DNA of 64,000 nucleotides from Corynebacterium pseudotuberculosis (GTDB lineage Bacteria; Actinomycetota; Actinomycetes; Mycobacteriales; Mycobacteriaceae): contig NZ_CP021251.1 in the NCBI RefSeq assembly GCF_002155265.1, positions 372,001 to 436,000 on the forward strand, written 5' to 3'. The position numbers and the translations under genes were made by a program. The notes under the pieces are model-generated. The model worked only from the letters and a program-made list of their open reading frames with translations, was not told the origin of the DNA and made no database searches. Below are positions 38,510 to 48,162 of this stretch, piece after piece. Each line of letters begins with the position of its first letter. Within the stretch, counting starts at the first letter, position 1.

Positions 38510-38932
38510 ATGAGCTCGATGCGTGACGCAGTTGCGGACAAGCTTGCCCAAATCAATCAACATTATGAGAACCTCAAGCGCCATCGTTTTGGGTTTCTTG
38601 TGCGTCCGACTGTTCTCATCCTTGGATGGATAGTTGTGATCGTGGGGATTATAACTATTCCCTTTCCCGGCCCTGGGTGGCTTACAGTGTTTGTGGGAAT
38701 TGGGATCCTGTCTTTGGAGCTCCATTGGGCAAGCGGCCTTTTAGCATGGGGCGTGAAGCTCTATGATCGCTTCTTTTCTTGGTATCGTGTACAGCCTAAA
38801 AAGACATGCTACTCCCTGATCGCAGGCACTATAGTGGCTGCTTGGATTGCTGGCATCGCAATTGTTTTGGTGTTATGGAAGTTGGGATTTGTGCCATTTT
38901 TAGATCCCCTATTGCCTATACTGATCGGTTAA
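38510..38932 (+). CDS. Membrane protein with PGPGW motif (TIGR02611-like)
   Basis: A 140-residue membrane protein of unknown function. The hydrophobic core has IPFPGPGWLTVFVGIGILSLELHWA, the PGPGW signature seen in actinobacterial proteins of this class. A second hydrophobic segment follows (TIVAAWIAGIAIVLVLWKLGFV). ATG 38510 is preceded by AAAGGA; a TTG frame starts at 38477. It lies between eccB and mycP on the plus strand and is not a known ESX part; whether it works with the secretion system is unknown. Confidence 0.8.
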   Translation: MSSMRDAVADKLAQINQHYENLKRHRFGFLVRPTVLILGWIVVIVGIITIPFPGPGWLTVFVGIGILSLELHWASGLLAWGVKLYDRFFSWYRVQPKKTCYSLIAGTIVAAWIAGIAIVLVLWKLGFVPFLDPLLPILIG

Positions 38933-38952
38933 TTTTCCAGGTGTCATCCTGG

Positions 38953-40131
38953 CTAGGGACGCACCCGCGAAAGTAACAGCGCTGTGGCAGTGAAGGTTAT
39001 GAGCAGCAAGGACGTCATAATGATGGCAATCATTCGCCCCTGCGTCCCATACTGGCTTGGCTGTGTAACTGTCACGAGCGATGGGTGTGATGGTGGAGAA
39101 TCCCTTGGAAAAACCTGCGTAACAGCTAACTCAGGATCAATAGCACCGGTCATTGGATCGACGCTGTGATAGAGCAGCGCCCTGATATCAGCAGCAGTAG
39201 CCTGCGGATAACGTTCCCGGAGCAAGGAAGCAGTACCTGCTACAACAGGCGCTGCGAAGCTAGTCCCCTCAAAAGGAACAATCTCGCGATCTTTGTGGGT
39301 GCCCTGAGATAAAACATCACCTTCGTGCGATAGCGCCGCTGCTACGTGTCCCGAGGCACTGAGCATTGGGTGTGGGGACGGCAAGGAATATTGCGTAGGA
39401 AGGCCATTGCTGTGCAAGGCAGAGACCGCCAGCACCCTATCCAAATGAGCTGGGTAGACATGATCGCCTGGTTCACATGAAGAAGAACTGGCATTACCTG
39501 CGGCAGAAACCACAACTACGTTCGCATTTTCAGCTCGATCGAGGGCTGTATGTAAATCGGAAAGATCTACTACGGTATCTCGACGCACGCACGACACCAC
39601 GGAGATGTTGATCACGTGCGCGCCATGGTCGATGGCTGCATGGATACTCTGGGCCAAGGTAGAGAGATTTCCACTAGCAGTAGGTGCCGCACCCGGGGAA
39701 TAGTTGTGTCGTGCGCTCATCTGTTTGACAGAAATGATGGTTGCGGCAGGAGCTATCCCGATTACTCCATCGGGACCATCACGTGTCGCAATAATTCCGG
39801 CAACAGTGGTTCCATGAGCATCACAATCGTAGAGGCCAGTGCGGCGCATGCCGTCGTTGATAAAGCTTCCCCCATCTTCTACCGGGCCAAGACGTGGATG
39901 CGGAGAGACACCGGTATCTATTATCGCGACTCGTATACCAGCGCCGGTGGCGTAGCGGTGAGCGCGTCGAAACTTTTGAGAAGCGGCAGCTTGATTGTGG
40001 ATATTTTCTGTTGATGCATGAGCTGCTTGAACACAGGATCTTTCTTGGGCATATCCCAATGGACAGAAAACTATTCCAAGACTAATGATGAACAGTGCGC
40101 AAGTCAGTCTGGAAAATCGAAGTATTGGCAT
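38953..40131 (-). CDS. mycP: Mycosin-type subtilisin protease MycP (ESX-4 type)
   Basis: MycP is a membrane-tethered serine protease needed for stable ESX complexes. The 392-residue protein has a signal peptide (LTCALFIISLGIVFCPLGYAQ) and the catalytic triad AIIDTGVSPHPRL (Asp), DAHGTTVAGI (His) and FEGTSFAAPVVAG (Ser). The oxyanion Asn is in SAAGNASSS. A membrane helix near the end (IAIIMTSLLLITFTATALLL) anchors it. I start at ATG 40131; a longer frame reaches 40179 into the eccD gene. Its start is two bases from the eccD stop, so the pair is co-transcribed. Confidence 0.94.
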   Translation of the reverse strand: MPILRFSRLTCALFIISLGIVFCPLGYAQERSCVQAAHASTENIHNQAAASQKFRRAHRYATGAGIRVAIIDTGVSPHPRLGPVEDGGSFINDGMRRTGLYDCDAHGTTVAGIIATRDGPDGVIGIAPAATIISVKQMSARHNYSPGAAPTASGNLSTLAQSIHAAIDHGAHVINISVVSCVRRDTVVDLSDLHTALDRAENANVVVVSAAGNASSSSCEPGDHVYPAHLDRVLAVSALHSNGLPTQYSLPSPHPMLSASGHVAAALSHEGDVLSQGTHKDREIVPFEGTSFAAPVVAGTASLLRERYPQATAADIRALLYHSVDPMTGAIDPELAVTQVFPRDSPPSHPSLVTVTQPSQYGTQGRMIAIIMTSLLLITFTATALLLSRVRP

Positions 40132-40133
40132 AG

Positions 40134-41570
40134 CTATCCCAGTCCTCGAATGAGCGAAAAGACTCCTATGAGTTGGCACGATAACGGGAATACCGCAGCA
40201 AGAGCCAACGCCTCACATCTGCCGATCCATAGTGCAGTGACCGGCGTGAAGCGGGGGAGGAGCTTGGCCCAAAGGGAAGCCGTTAGCGCGCACAGCGAGA
40301 CTGATAAAGACACGATCGCCAGCCAATGAGTGGACACATCGATAGCTAGGGACAACCCGATAATTCCGCCGAGAGCAATGAGCCATAGCATCCATACCGA
40401 CACCCCAGTCGCATGACGATGCGAATGCGCTGCGGAGCAGATAATGACGCAAACACAAAGCCCACAGGCATACCCGTTGCCGTTTGATAGGTAACCAATA
40501 ACTAATAATGCCGTAGTGGCGCTTGCCGACGCCCCCATCAATATGCCCTCCATCAACAAGAGGGACTTTCTGGCCAGGTATTTGAGGTGTTCGGCTGAGA
40601 TCTGTGAGTAGGCTACGCTAAGATCTTCGCCCGCGCTGGGGAGACGAGGAACCTGAACACCAGCTAATTTGACTGCCAGAGTCGGGGCCAAGACTACTGC
40701 GGTAAGCGAGCAAACAATGACTGCGCTAGCGGCTCCCAGGAACCAACCATGTGGTTGCGACTCGGGTGATTGATAAAGCAACCCCACCGCAGCCACGGGA
40801 GAAGCTGATAGAGCACAAGAGATAATCGCGCTGAGGCATCGTAAGTGGCCGAGGGGCTTTTCATCGAATGGCGTAGTGGCGCGAGAGGGGCGTCGAAAAG
40901 CAAACAAGTGCAGTGAAACAGAGCTGGCTATCGACGCGAAATTGGCTGCTAAGACTGCGGCCGCAATGTCAGGCGCTCTGGCTTCTGACACCGGGAAGTC
41001 CACGACAAAGAAAAATGCTGCACAAGCGCAAAAAGCTGCGAATGTTACCAACACCAAGGCGTTGCGGGTCCATAGATAAGCGAGTGCAGCTAAGCAGCAC
41101 AGAATCAGCCATCGGAACTCAGGCAGGCCAATTGAATTCATGCGCATGATGAGGCAAGCACACCCCACGATCCCTAAGAGTTCTGTGGCAGCAGCAATAC
41201 CTCGTGGGGGAAGAGAACTCTTGCTGCTGTGCGCGAGAGTTTCCGCAGAATCGCGCACAACAGGTGCTTTCGAGGCTTGTCGCGGTCTCAGAAGGACAAC
41301 CGCACCGTCGGGGAGCCCCGTAGTGTGAAGGGGATCGGAGGCGTCGATACGCAATCCAGAAGCCGTAATGGATTGCCACGGTGTAGTCCCCACCTCTACT
41401 CCTGCGAGCGACAAAATATCCGGGATTACCTCTACCAATGCGGAAGACCTCGGGACGGAAATATCTACATTGACGCATGCAGCAGGTGACGCGCAATCCT
41501 CAGAGAGATCAGTGGACTCATCTCTTGAGAGCTCAATACGAAAATGAAGCCGAATATCTTGATCTATCAA
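40134..41570 (-). CDS. eccD: Type VII secretion membrane protein EccD (ESX-4 type)
   Basis: EccD is the multi-helix membrane core of the ESX translocon. The 478-residue protein has a ubiquitin-like N-terminus (about 100 residues, starting IDQDIRLHFRIELSR and ending LPDGAVVLLRPRQ) and about eleven hydrophobic helices. The start is TTG 41570, preceded by GAGGGGGG; no ATG is better placed. It is divergent from eccC, with a 146-base control region between. The gene order eccD then mycP on one strand is that of M. tuberculosis ESX-4. Confidence 0.93.
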   Translation of the reverse strand: MIDQDIRLHFRIELSRDESTDLSEDCASPAACVNVDISVPRSSALVEVIPDILSLAGVEVGTTPWQSITASGLRIDASDPLHTTGLPDGAVVLLRPRQASKAPVVRDSAETLAHSSKSSLPPRGIAAATELLGIVGCACLIMRMNSIGLPEFRWLILCCLAALAYLWTRNALVLVTFAAFCACAAFFFVVDFPVSEARAPDIAAAVLAANFASIASSVSLHLFAFRRPSRATTPFDEKPLGHLRCLSAIISCALSASPVAAVGLLYQSPESQPHGWFLGAASAVIVCSLTAVVLAPTLAVKLAGVQVPRLPSAGEDLSVAYSQISAEHLKYLARKSLLLMEGILMGASASATTALLVIGYLSNGNGYACGLCVCVIICSAAHSHRHATGVSVWMLWLIALGGIIGLSLAIDVSTHWLAIVSLSVSLCALTASLWAKLLPRFTPVTALWIGRCEALALAAVFPLSCQLIGVFSLIRGLG

Positions 41571-41716
41571 AGAAACCCCCCTCTTTTGGTACCCCCTACC
41601 AACTACTGTCCATCCTGACCTATGATCGCTTCAGTGTCTAGCCCAAGGGGGAACTTCGGGTGGAGCACAAAGGGGAATCTGGGAAGTAACATTTCCACGC
41701 GTACGCAAGGGGGAAA

Positions 41717-44700
41717 ATGGTGGGGACCAATGTATCCACTATTCAGAAAAACGATGATGCGAAGCTCTCTGAACAGCAGTTTTTGTTCAAAGGAGAATCC
41801 TCTTGTGCCTCTGCAACACCACAGAAGAACGAGTCCAACAATAAGGCTGACCGCGGGATAATCCCACAACTCAGTGAGGACGAAAGGTTACCCGCGCCGC
41901 CGCTTCCAACAGGAAGTTTAAAACCGGAACCCGTTCCAGAAGCTGCGCGTGCGCAACCTGTTCCCCTGCTCAAGATGCTCATGCCGCTAGCCATGGTGGT
42001 AGCGGTCATAGCAATGGTGGGACTGCTTGTTATCTCGGGTGGGGCGCTGAACCCGATGATGCTCACGCTGCCGCTCATGATGGGGATGTCTTTGCTCATG
42101 ATGTTTTCCCCCGCGCCGGGAGAAGATACAGCTGAGATGCGCCGAACATATCTACGGCACCTGGTGGCATTGCGTGAAAAAGCAATAGAAAACGCTGATG
42201 CGCAGCGCGCACACGAGTTATACCGGCATCCTTTGACTTGCGAGCTGTGGTCGATAGTCGGAACCGAATGGATGTGGGAGAGACTTGGGGATGCTTCTGA
42301 CGCCTTAGAAGTACGCATTGGCACAGGAAGTACCGCGTTATGCACGCCGTTTGAGATATCAGATTCGGGTGCTACAGAAGATCTGGATCCGGTGTGTGCG
42401 GTATCTCTGCGTTCTATGGTTCAGTCTTTGAGCTCCGTCCACGACATGCCGCTGATCATACAGCTCCAGGCGTTTCGCGTTATCAATATTTTAGGAGACG
42501 CTGCACCTGATTTAGCTCGTGCCATCGCAGCCCAGCTGTGTTTTTATCATGGTCCTGAGGCCGTGGGAATAGGTCTGGTTGCAAGGACGGAAACAGCGAG
42601 TGTTTATCCAGATGCTGAGGAGAGTTGGGCTTTTATCAAATGGCTTCCGCATCACCGAGAACCACAAAACGCACAACATAAAATTTTCATTGTGGACTGC
42701 GCAGGTGCGAAAACCTCCGAACTAGACGTACTTGATATAGGAAGCTGGGACGTGATCATCGCAGTTAACGCGCATCCAAGCTCCGATTTAGGTGTGTGGG
42801 CTGAAGAGGAAGGAATTGTATTACAAGCAGATTCTAACCTTGGCGTAATCACAGAAAATGGGTTTGAAAGTATTGGCACTCCTGAAAGTTTGAGTAACAG
42901 CGGGGCGTTGCTCCTTGCACGGCTTCTCACCAGATACAAAAGGGCAGAATCTGAGAACACGGCCTCCTCTGACCTGCGTGCCCTCTTAAAGCTTCATAGC
43001 CTAGAAGGCCAGCTTGATGTGGGTTCTTTGTGGGAGCATTGGAATACTAAAAGCGCGAAGAACCGACGATTGAGCATTCCTTTTGGCCTTAACGCATCGG
43101 GAAAACCTGTGGTGCTTGATATTAAGGAATCTGCACACGGCGGAATGGGGCCGCATGGTCTTTGCCTAGGTTCCACAGGTAGCGGAAAATCTGAGCTCTT
43201 GCGGACGCTAGTTGTGGGGCTTGCTGCTACGCATAGCCCGGAGGACCTCAATTTTGTACTTGTAGATTTCAAAGGTGGCGCCACTTTTTTAGGGTTAGAC
43301 CAGTTGCCGCATACCTCTGCGGTGATCACTAACTTGGCGCAGGAAACTGTCCTTGTAGAACGAATGCATGATGCGATCTCGGGGGAGATGAATCGACGCC
43401 AAGAGATGCTCCGTCAAGCCGGAAACTTTAGCAACGTTAGTGAATACACTGCAGCGAGGCAGCATAGACAAGAGCTACCGCCAATGCCGGCGCTACTTAT
43501 CATCGTTGATGAGTTTTCGGAGTTATTAGGGCAGCACCCTGATTTTGCTGATCTTTTTGTGGCAGTGGGTCGTTTGGGTCGTTCTTTACACATACATCTG
43601 CTGCTAGCTAGTCAACGGCTTGATGAGGGAAGGCTGCGAGGCCTGGACTCCCACTTGAGTTATCGAATCGGATTAAAGACGTTCTCTGCAGCAGAATCCC
43701 GTCAAATACTGGGAGTTCCTGATGCACACGAGCTACCCAACCAGCCGGGCGTCGGTTTCCTTTCCACCGGAGCAGGGGAACTACAACGCTTCAGGGCGTC
43801 CTATGTGTCCGGTCCTATGCAGAATCTTGACGCTGAGAACAACAGGAGCCGCACAGTGCGGTTGTGGACTGGTTGGGAAGATCCTGAACCACAGTCAGAA
43901 AGAACACCCCAAAATATCCATGCCAAGGGGAAGACGCTTGTTGACGCTATCGTGTCAGCTAGTGTGCACGCTGCAGCACAGCAACAATTAAGGGCGCATC
44001 GTATATGGCTTCCGCCGCTCCCAAAAACTATAAGTTTAAGTTCTTTGGCGCCCAATCAGGCATTCTTAACTGCATCAGTAGGGGTTATTGATCGTCCCTA
44101 TCTACAGCGCCAGGACTCTTTGATAATGAATTTTCTTGGTCAAAGCGGACATGCCGCACTATGCGGCGGTCCGCAAACTGGGAAGAGCAATGCGTTGCAC
44201 ACCATCATGGCTTCGTTGGCTATCGCACATTCCACGCATGACCTCAGGTTTTATGTATTGGATCTGGCTGGAACAAGTCTGGCCGCAACGGTAGCGTTGC
44301 CCCACGTAGCTGGGGTTGCACACCGAACTGAAGTAGAAAAGGTGCGAAGAATCGTAGATGAGGTTGTGTCCTTTATTGATGCTCCTGAAGAACGCCACAC
44401 TTTTCTGGTAATCGATGGATGGCATGTGGTGGGACAGAACTTTGAAGACTTGCTTGAACCTCTCGCTCGCATAGCCTCCGACGGGCTATCCGCACATGTT
44501 CATTTGCTGATCTCCACCCCGCGATGGACCGCTCTGCGCCCAGAGATCCGAGACCTGATACCGCAGAGAATTGAACTAAAACTAGCCGAGTCTTTGGATT
44601 CTCTCATTGATAGGAAGGCACAGAGCAAACTTCCTCTTGCCGCTGGCCGGGGTCTGAACACAGATAAAGAGCATATACTTTTTGCGTTTTCTACTCCGCA

Positions 44701-45568
44701 GGACTTAGAACAAGCGGCGTTAGCCTCTGCACGCAGAGGAGACAGCGTTGTACCTAAACTCAAAATGCTTCCTTCTCTCGTATGCGTTTCAGAATTGACC
44801 GCAGGCTTGGAAAAGCAGGAAATCCCTTTTGGTATAGGTGGCAAAAATCTGAGCCCATTAACCTGGAAATTCCAGCATTCGAGTCATCTCCTGTGCGTAG
44901 GAAATCAAGGTTGTGGGAAGAGCACTTTGATGCGCGCAATAACCACAGGCATCGAAGCTATGGGGAAAGAGCACGCTCGTATTGTGATGATTGATCATCG
45001 ACGGGCGCACCTTGGAGCGATACATGAGGATATGCTTGCGGCGTATTCTGCAACTTCTCAGGACACTGAAAGACTGATAAGCGATGTGATCGTGACGCTT
45101 CGTTCGCGGTTGCCTAACTCGGACGTGACCGCGGAACAACTAAAAAATCGTTCGTGGTGGTGTGGCCCTGACATATTTTTGCTTATCGACGATCTAGATA
45201 TCCTCCCCGACGGTTGTTTATATCCGCTGCTTGAGCTTCTTCCACACTCAAAAGATATTGGTTTGCACGTGGTGGTCTGCAGAAAACTTGGAGGTATGCA
45301 GCGAGCTTTGTATCAACCATTTCTCGCAGAGCTAAGAGATCAACAACCTACGGTTATCATTCTCGACGGCGACAGGGACGAAGGTCCTATCTTTGGGGTA
45401 AGGCCTAGCCAATGGCCTCCGGGACGCGGAATTTTGGTGGAACGCGGTAGCAATATGGGAGTCTTCCAGATCGCTGTTGCGGGTACCTGCTCGACTACTC
45501 AGCCAGACGGTCCACAGGAGGCTGGGAGTGCAAGGGCGAATGGTTGTGGGGAAGAAGAGCATGTCTAA
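41717..45568 (+). CDS. eccC: Type VII secretion ATPase EccC (ESX-4 type, one chain)
   Basis: EccC is the FtsK/SpoIIIE-type motor that recognises and drives WXG100 substrates. The 1283-residue chain has two N-terminal membrane helices (about 82-133) and three ATPase domains. Walker A sequences are GSTGSGKSELL (about 485), GGPQTGKSNAL (about 816) and GNQGCGKSTLM (about 1061). Domain 1 has a clear Walker B with catalytic Glu (LLIIVDEFSELL). Domain 2 (LVIDGWHV) and domain 3 (LLIDDLDIL) lack that Glu. ATG 41717 follows AAGGGGG. It overlaps the next gene by eight bases. Confidence 0.96.
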   Translation: MVGTNVSTIQKNDDAKLSEQQFLFKGESSCASATPQKNESNNKADRGIIPQLSEDERLPAPPLPTGSLKPEPVPEAARAQPVPLLKMLMPLAMVVAVIAMVGLLVISGGALNPMMLTLPLMMGMSLLMMFSPAPGEDTAEMRRTYLRHLVALREKAIENADAQRAHELYRHPLTCELWSIVGTEWMWERLGDASDALEVRIGTGSTALCTPFEISDSGATEDLDPVCAVSLRSMVQSLSSVHDMPLIIQLQAFRVINILGDAAPDLARAIAAQLCFYHGPEAVGIGLVARTETASVYPDAEESWAFIKWLPHHREPQNAQHKIFIVDCAGAKTSELDVLDIGSWDVIIAVNAHPSSDLGVWAEEEGIVLQADSNLGVITENGFESIGTPESLSNSGALLLARLLTRYKRAESENTASSDLRALLKLHSLEGQLDVGSLWEHWNTKSAKNRRLSIPFGLNASGKPVVLDIKESAHGGMGPHGLCLGSTGSGKSELLRTLVVGLAATHSPEDLNFVLVDFKGGATFLGLDQLPHTSAVITNLAQETVLVERMHDAISGEMNRRQEMLRQAGNFSNVSEYTAARQHRQELPPMPALLIIVDEFSELLGQHPDFADLFVAVGRLGRSLHIHLLLASQRLDEGRLRGLDSHLSYRIGLKTFSAAESRQILGVPDAHELPNQPGVGFLSTGAGELQRFRASYVSGPMQNLDAENNRSRTVRLWTGWEDPEPQSERTPQNIHAKGKTLVDAIVSASVHAAAQQQLRAHRIWLPPLPKTISLSSLAPNQAFLTASVGVIDRPYLQRQDSLIMNFLGQSGHAALCGGPQTGKSNALHTIMASLAIAHSTHDLRFYVLDLAGTSLAATVALPHVAGVAHRTEVEKVRRIVDEVVSFIDAPEERHTFLVIDGWHVVGQNFEDLLEPLARIASDGLSAHVHLLISTPRWTALRPEIRDLIPQRIELKLAESLDSLIDRKAQSKLPLAAGRGLNTDKEHILFAFSTPQDLEQAALASARRGDSVVPKLKMLPSLVCVSELTAGLEKQEIPFGIGGKNLSPLTWKFQHSSHLLCVGNQGCGKSTLMRAITTGIEAMGKEHARIVMIDHRRAHLGAIHEDMLAAYSATSQDTERLISDVIVTLRSRLPNSDVTAEQLKNRSWWCGPDIFLLIDDLDILPDGCLYPLLELLPHSKDIGLHVVVCRKLGGMQRALYQPFLAELRDQQPTVIILDGDRDEGPIFGVRPSQWPPGRGILVERGSNMGVFQIAVAGTCSTTQPDGPQEAGSARANGCGEEEHV

Positions 45569-46616
45569 ATCACACGATCTGGTGATTACTGTTTTGGATA
45601 CTGCAACAGTTTTTGAAGGGACAGAAGAAGCATTTCGTTATGATCTCACTGGTGCCGGGATCGTGGAGGGGTGGGCTATTGAAAAAATCATCGAGCAGGC
45701 TAAGCAGCTGTTGCCCCAGTGGCCTGCAGTAACAATCCACATCACTGCGGAATCAAAGATTAAAGAGATTCTTACAGAGTGTGTATTGGAACACGGAGCG
45801 GCGGTGACGTCGGTAGCGGCTGAGGAGATTTCTTATATCAAAAATGACCCGATGGAAGGTGAGCGCCTTGCGTATATGCGGGAACCGCAGTTAGGCGAAC
45901 CACAATTAGATAAGGAAACAAAAGGTGTGAGGAGAAAAACCGGCCGCGCGAGAACCTCAGTTTTCAGACGTATCGCGGGGACGGAGAAACTGCACCCTCT
46001 TCATGGCGTGCTCGTCGTACTTGTTGTAGTCGTGGCCGCGGTTTCATGGTGGGCGATGGGAAAAGGCCTTAAGAATCCCTCTATCGGAGCATCGGCGGCG
46101 CACATTGCGGAGGATCGAGAGTTAGTCGATAAACCTCAGAACGCACACACTGAGGTAACACCAATTCCGACGACGAGTGCTTACCCACCTCCCAGCAATG
46201 ATGTGATGTTGCACCATGCTCGTATCCAGGTGAGTTTACCTAGCAGTTATCACTTGTCAGAAAAAGAAGGAATGAATGGCATGGTGATAGCTGCCGGCGA
46301 TGATCCAGACCTGCGGATCTTGTTGTCTATAGATCCCATGGGGTCAGCAGACATAGATGCCGTATATGCAGAGCTAGAAACTATGATTACTCATGATCCC
46401 ACCTTGACTAAAGGGCAAGCTCTGGGGGTGACTAAACCAACACGTTTGGTGGCATATGAAGAACGTCCCGGTGACGGATCCTATGCACGCTGGTGGTCCT
46501 GGGTGGATAACGGGCACATATATTCCGTGGGATGCCACAGCAAGCGGATGTCCACTATTCCTCAGCGAGCAGTATGCCGCAAGGCAGTAGAGAGCATGTC
46601 ACTGCGTAGTTTCTGA
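45561..46616 (+). CDS. Type VII secretion-associated protein, Rv3446c-like
   Basis: In M. tuberculosis a protein of unknown role (Rv3446c) lies between eccC4 and the WXG100 pair; this gene has the same place and a compatible architecture. The 351-residue product starts MSKSHDLVITVLDTATVFEG. A cytoplasmic half of about 150 residues precedes one membrane helix (LHGVLVVLVVVVAAVSWWAM). An extracytoplasmic domain follows, with IQVSLPSSYHLSEKEGMNG and ARWWSWVDNGHIYSVGCHS. The ATG lies within the last codons of eccC. No enzymatic motif is visible. Confidence 0.72.
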   Translation: MSKSHDLVITVLDTATVFEGTEEAFRYDLTGAGIVEGWAIEKIIEQAKQLLPQWPAVTIHITAESKIKEILTECVLEHGAAVTSVAAEEISYIKNDPMEGERLAYMREPQLGEPQLDKETKGVRRKTGRARTSVFRRIAGTEKLHPLHGVLVVLVVVVAAVSWWAMGKGLKNPSIGASAAHIAEDRELVDKPQNAHTEVTPIPTTSAYPPPSNDVMLHHARIQVSLPSSYHLSEKEGMNGMVIAAGDDPDLRILLSIDPMGSADIDAVYAELETMITHDPTLTKGQALGVTKPTRLVAYEERPGDGSYARWWSWVDNGHIYSVGCHSKRMSTIPQRAVCRKAVESMSLRSF

Positions 46617-46762
46617 TGGCGGGTATGGGAAGAAAATGTGATGGTGAAAAAGATTAAAAAGGGAACCGAAAGAGGAGACGTTACGTCTAAAAGATCAAGG
46701 CTGATGTAACAGCCGATGGAAACCCCGCGTAGGGGAAACACACAATTTATGGGGGAGGGATT

Positions 46763-47080
46763 ATGTCCGGTCAATTTAGAACGGAAGCGGACGTGATGGT
46801 GGCTACTGCCAGTCGCGTTGATAACACCAATGCTGAGGTGCAGTCGGAACTTGCTCGATTGCGGGGGATCGTCGATGGGGTTCGAGGCTCTTGGGCAGGA
46901 TCTGCTCAGGCAAGTTTTGACAACTTGATGCAGCGCTGGGACGCGTCGGCAGGCAAACTTCGCATGGCGCTGCAGTCTATTTCAGACAACATCCGTAGTA
47001 ATGCGACTTCATTTGATCAAACCGAGGCTGATAACAAAGCAGCTTTCGCCTCCGTGGGGGCGCAGGGGCTTACTCTATAA
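46763..47080 (+). CDS. WXG100 protein, first of a pair (ESX-4 substrate)
   Basis: A 105-residue helical hairpin protein of the ESAT-6/WXG100 family. The turn has the motif GSWAGSAQ (Trp-x-Gly) near residue 39, with long amphipathic helices on each side. By position it corresponds to EsxU in the mycobacterial ESX-4 order. GGGGGAGGG precedes ATG 46763. I see no YxxxD/E export motif; the C-terminal stretch reads SFDQTEADNKAAF. Confidence 0.88.
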   Translation: MSGQFRTEADVMVATASRVDNTNAEVQSELARLRGIVDGVRGSWAGSAQASFDNLMQRWDASAGKLRMALQSISDNIRSNATSFDQTEADNKAAFASVGAQGLTL

Positions 47081-47104
47081 CGAATATTTAAGGGGACGAT
47101 ATAC

Positions 47105-47386
47105 ATGATTAAGTATGGATTCGCGGCTATTGAAGGCGCGGCGGGGGATATCCAATCTACGTCGGTTCGGATTAGCTCTTTACTTGAAGAGCTCAAGGCG
47201 GGTATCCGGCCGATGGTAAGCACCTGGGAGGGAGATTCCGCTTTGGCCTATCAAGAAGCCCAATCCCAGTGGGATCAGGCAGCGTATGAACTCAATACAA
47301 TTTTGTCTACTATTTCTCAGACGGTTCGAGCTGGCAATGAGAGAATGAGCGAAATAAATAGAGTCGCCGCTGCTTCGTGGGGATAA
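47105..47386 (+). CDS. WXG100 protein, second of a pair (ESX-4 substrate)
   Basis: A 93-residue WXG100 protein with STWEGDSALAYQ (Trp-x-Gly) near residue 40, corresponding by position to EsxT. It starts 24 bases after its partner with AGGGGACG ahead, so the pair is co-expressed and probably forms a heterodimer. Its C-terminal helix (ISQTVRAGNERMSEINRVAAASWG) also has no YxxxD/E export signal. A hairpin terminator lies about 110 bases downstream. Confidence 0.9.
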   Translation: MIKYGFAAIEGAAGDIQSTSVRISSLLEELKAGIRPMVSTWEGDSALAYQEAQSQWDQAAYELNTILSTISQTVRAGNERMSEINRVAAASWG

Positions 47387-47718
47387 CTCGATGTTGAGCT
47401 CAGATAGTGGGTCCGCAGCTGATCGCAAAGAAAACCAAGGCAGGCTGTGATAGCTACGGAGTGGAAGAATGGGCGCTTCTCCTACTGTCGTCGAGCTGGG
47501 GCATACGGCATCTTATGCGGCCAGTCGTATGCCCCCTTTGTATTTCTCAATAAAGTTGTCTAGACCTCATAATTCGCGTAATGTTAAACGCCTGTGTGTT
47601 CAGAGCTCCGTTAATGCGGTGCAGCAGTGCACGATCGGGTCACCACCGGCCGCCGTTCGTGATTTCCTCTTGAATAACACCTGGCTGGCAGTTCTAGACA
47701 GACTTAAAGGAGTCATCA
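47387..47718. other. Intergenic region between the WXG100 pair and rplM
   Basis: No convincing gene lies in these 332 bases; the open frame at 47469-47747 overlaps the terminator and the rplM start and is not supported. The stretch holds the terminator of the ESX genes and, after it, the promoter and leader of rplM, which I could not pin down. Confidence 0.5.
47498..47541 (+). terminator. Likely terminator after the WXG100 pair
   Basis: GGGGCATACG (47498-47507) pairs with CGTATGCCCC (47526-47535) around an 18-base loop, and CTTT follows. It separates the ESX genes from the rplM operon. Confidence 0.7.
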
Positions 47719-48162
47719 GTGTCTACTTACCACCCGAAGAGCGGTGACATCACCCGTAAGTGGTACGTCATCGACGCCACTGACGTGGTCTTGGGTCGTC
47801 TTGCTACACACGCAGCTGATTTGTTGCGCGGTAAGGGCAAGCCTCAGTTCGCACCGAACGTTGACTGCGGTGATCACGTGATCGTTATCAACGCTGACAA
47901 AGTTCACATTTCCTCCAACAAGCGCGAGCGCGAGATGCGCTACCGTCACTCCGGTTACCCGGGTGGTCTGAAGACCATGACGCTGGGACGCTCTCTTGAG
48001 GTTCACCCAGAGCGCGTGATCGAGGAATCCATCCGTGGCATGATGCCGCATAACCGTCTTTCCCGTGCTTCTGTAAAGAAGCTTCACGTGTTTGCAGGTT
48101 CTGAGCACCCATACGCTGCTCAGAAGCCCGAAACCTACGAGATCAAGCAGGTGGCCCAGTGA
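47719..48162 (+). CDS. rplM: 50S ribosomal protein L13
   Basis: L13 is an early assembly protein of the large subunit. The 147 residues have [37 protein letters not shown] and [15 protein letters not shown], which are diagnostic. The start is GTG 47719. It overlaps rpsI by four bases, as is usual for this pair. Its place directly after the ESX-4 genes matches mycobacteria. Confidence 0.98.
   Translation: MSTYHPKSGDITRKWYVIDATDVVLGRLATHAADLLRGKGKPQFAPNVDCGDHVIVINADKVHISSNKREREMRYRHSGYPGGLKTMTLGRSLEVHPERVIEESIRGMMPHNRLSRASVKKLHVFAGSEHPYAAQKPETYEIKQVAQ

Noticed and set aside
47469..47747. 92-codon plus-strand frame before rplM
   Set aside because: It overlaps the hairpin terminator and the rplM start and has no recognisable content.
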